Shown in pieces: positions 63,273-64,000 of a stretch of 64,000 nucleotides of DNA. The notes below the pieces were generated by a model, which saw only the letters and a program-made list of their open reading frames with translations, was not told the DNA's origin and searched no databases. Source of the stretch: Sphingobacterium sp. xlx-96 (lineage in GTDB: Bacteria; Bacteroidota; Bacteroidia; Sphingobacteriales; Sphingobacteriaceae); contig NZ_WFKM01000012.1 in assembly GCF_011007365.1 (NCBI RefSeq), forward strand, positions 62,001-126,000, read 5' to 3'. A program made the translations under genes and the position numbers. The first letter of the stretch is position 1, and each line of letters begins with the position of its first letter.

Positions 63273-64000
63273 CTAGTTACTCTCCTTAACTTCGTTAGGC
63301 AATGCATTGACGATGGCTCGGGCGGTTTCTTTGAGAACGCCATCACGAATATACTCTAACAGGATCGGTTTGATCTCGTATTCTAACCTCACATCCATAC
63401 CAGCTCCATCCGTTTCTTTTGACTTGTCTATAAAATAGGAATGACCAAGCCATACATCTTCGGGGCGGAATTCTTCGGACAGATGTGTAGAAGCTTGTAG
63501 CTTATCCCGTTCTATAGAGTAATCTATACCAGGGTCGTAATCTTTGACAAATAGCCCTGTGACCTTATTGAAAAGCTCATGATCAAAAGTTACGCCTGTC
63601 TCTCCAGTGAGATTTTTGGGCAGTATGTCAACAAAAGCGAAACGCCTGCGTATGGCATAGTCAATATGGCCTACGCTTCTATCTGCTGTATTCATAGTAC
63701 CGATGATATATAAATTGGGAGGTAAAGAAATCTTATTGGAGCCACCAACTTCATACATTGACTCTACATCTTCTCCTCTATACTCTAGTGCATAGATCAA
63801 TTCGCCCAGTACAGATGAAAGATTAGCTCGGTTTATCTCGTCAATAACCAATAAATAGTTCTTTCTTGTGGCAACAGGAAGTTTGTCCTCTTTATCAAGA
63901 TCTAAACTTTCTATCTCCTTGTAAGTGTGAAAATAATACGGAGACTTGGACTTCATCTCCAAATGATCTTCTTGGAGCTTTACATCATTTCCTGTATTAT
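63273..64000 (-). CDS. mcrB: McrB-like AAA+ GTPase, N-terminal part beyond window
   Basis: The minus-strand frame is open to the window end, giving the C-terminal 242 residues of an McrB-type AAA+ protein. Walker B is LLVIDEINRANLSSVLGELI, followed by the family sensor-1 motif GTMNTADRSVGHIDYAIRRR. The Walker A loop and any modified-base recognition domain lie outside. A TTG or ATG near 63950 could look like a start, but reading continues unbroken beyond them. With McrC downstream it forms a restriction pair. Confidence 0.9.
   Translation of the reverse strand, partial: NTGNDVKLQEDHLEMKSKSPYYFHTYKEIESLDLDKEDKLPVATRKNYLLVIDEINRANLSSVLGELIYALEYRGEDVESMYEVGGSNKISLPPNLYIIGTMNTADRSVGHIDYAIRRRFAFVDILPKNLTGETGVTFDHELFNKVTGLFVKDYDPGIDYSIERDKLQASTHLSEEFRPEDVWLGHSYFIDKSKETDGAGMDVRLEYEIKPILLEYIRDGVLKETARAIVNALPNEVKESN

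Noticed and set aside
1..64000. CRISPR arrays, tRNA or rRNA genes
   Set aside because: No regularly spaced repeat series and no cloverleaf or rRNA-like sequence was found on reading; a dedicated scan was not possible.

Overview
The window looks like a chromosomal segment of a Sphingobacteriaceae-type member of the Bacteroidota (Sphingobacterium/Pedobacter relatives). The grounds are three SusC/SusD pairs, an ECF sigma/FecR regulatory pair, several TonB-dependent receptors with PepSY partners, TlpA-like oxidoreductases, MauE-like and DUF6266-type proteins, near absence of Shine-Dalgarno sequences, and promoter-like sites of the Bacteroidota TAnnTTTG type. No rRNA, tRNA, integrase, transposase or CRISPR array was seen.

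Layout. 1-8 kb: a partial BrkB/YihY membrane protein; a tightly overlapping three-gene cassette (cysteine-synthase-like PLP enzyme, papain-like protein, PanD-like decarboxylase); a secreted beta-helix/PDZ protein; an SDR; and an EEP-family membrane protein. 8-11.6 kb: a TonB receptor and PepSY protein, probably for siderophore-iron uptake. 11.7-26.9 kb: a phosphoesterase/PQQ-propeller protein with a SusCD pair, then divergently a sigma factor, FecR anti-sigma factor, STN-containing SusC and SusD. 26.9-39.4 kb: a TlpA-like protein, small proteins, a cold-shock protein, an OMP_b-brl_3-type barrel protein, a second TonB receptor/PepSY locus with a divergent AraC regulator, a lipoprotein and a Crp/Fnr regulator.

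39.5-42.7 kb holds two DUF6266-type paralogues followed by a holin-like protein, a signal-less CHAP/NlpC-like peptidase and a lipoprotein with a C-terminal membrane anchor (unimolecular-spanin architecture). This is a complete-looking lysis or release cassette without other phage genes. 43.1-47.2 kb is a compact operon: a 55-residue peptide with a C-terminal cysteine-containing tail, an LpxL-like acyltransferase with a PqqD-like tail, a LytS-type histidine kinase, a LytTR response regulator, a helical protein and a small HTH protein. A pair of 10-bp direct repeats with a 21-bp period lies upstream of the peptide gene, the geometry used by LytTR regulators. I infer a self-regulated peptide signalling system with agr-like logic but unrelated modification machinery; nothing in the sequence proves it. 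Its nearness to the release cassette makes a functional link testable.

47.4-57.1 kb: an AraC regulator, a CxxC protein, a MauE-like protein with a small exported protein, and a hypothetical-SusC-SusD-TlpA operon with a duplicated leader before susD. 57.1-57.97 kb is non-coding and rich in long hairpins. 58-64 kb is a defence-like island: XRE-like protein plus HNH nuclease, two small membrane proteins, a nucleotidyltransferase paired with a DUF262 protein in very AT-rich DNA, and McrC plus the C-terminal part of McrB.
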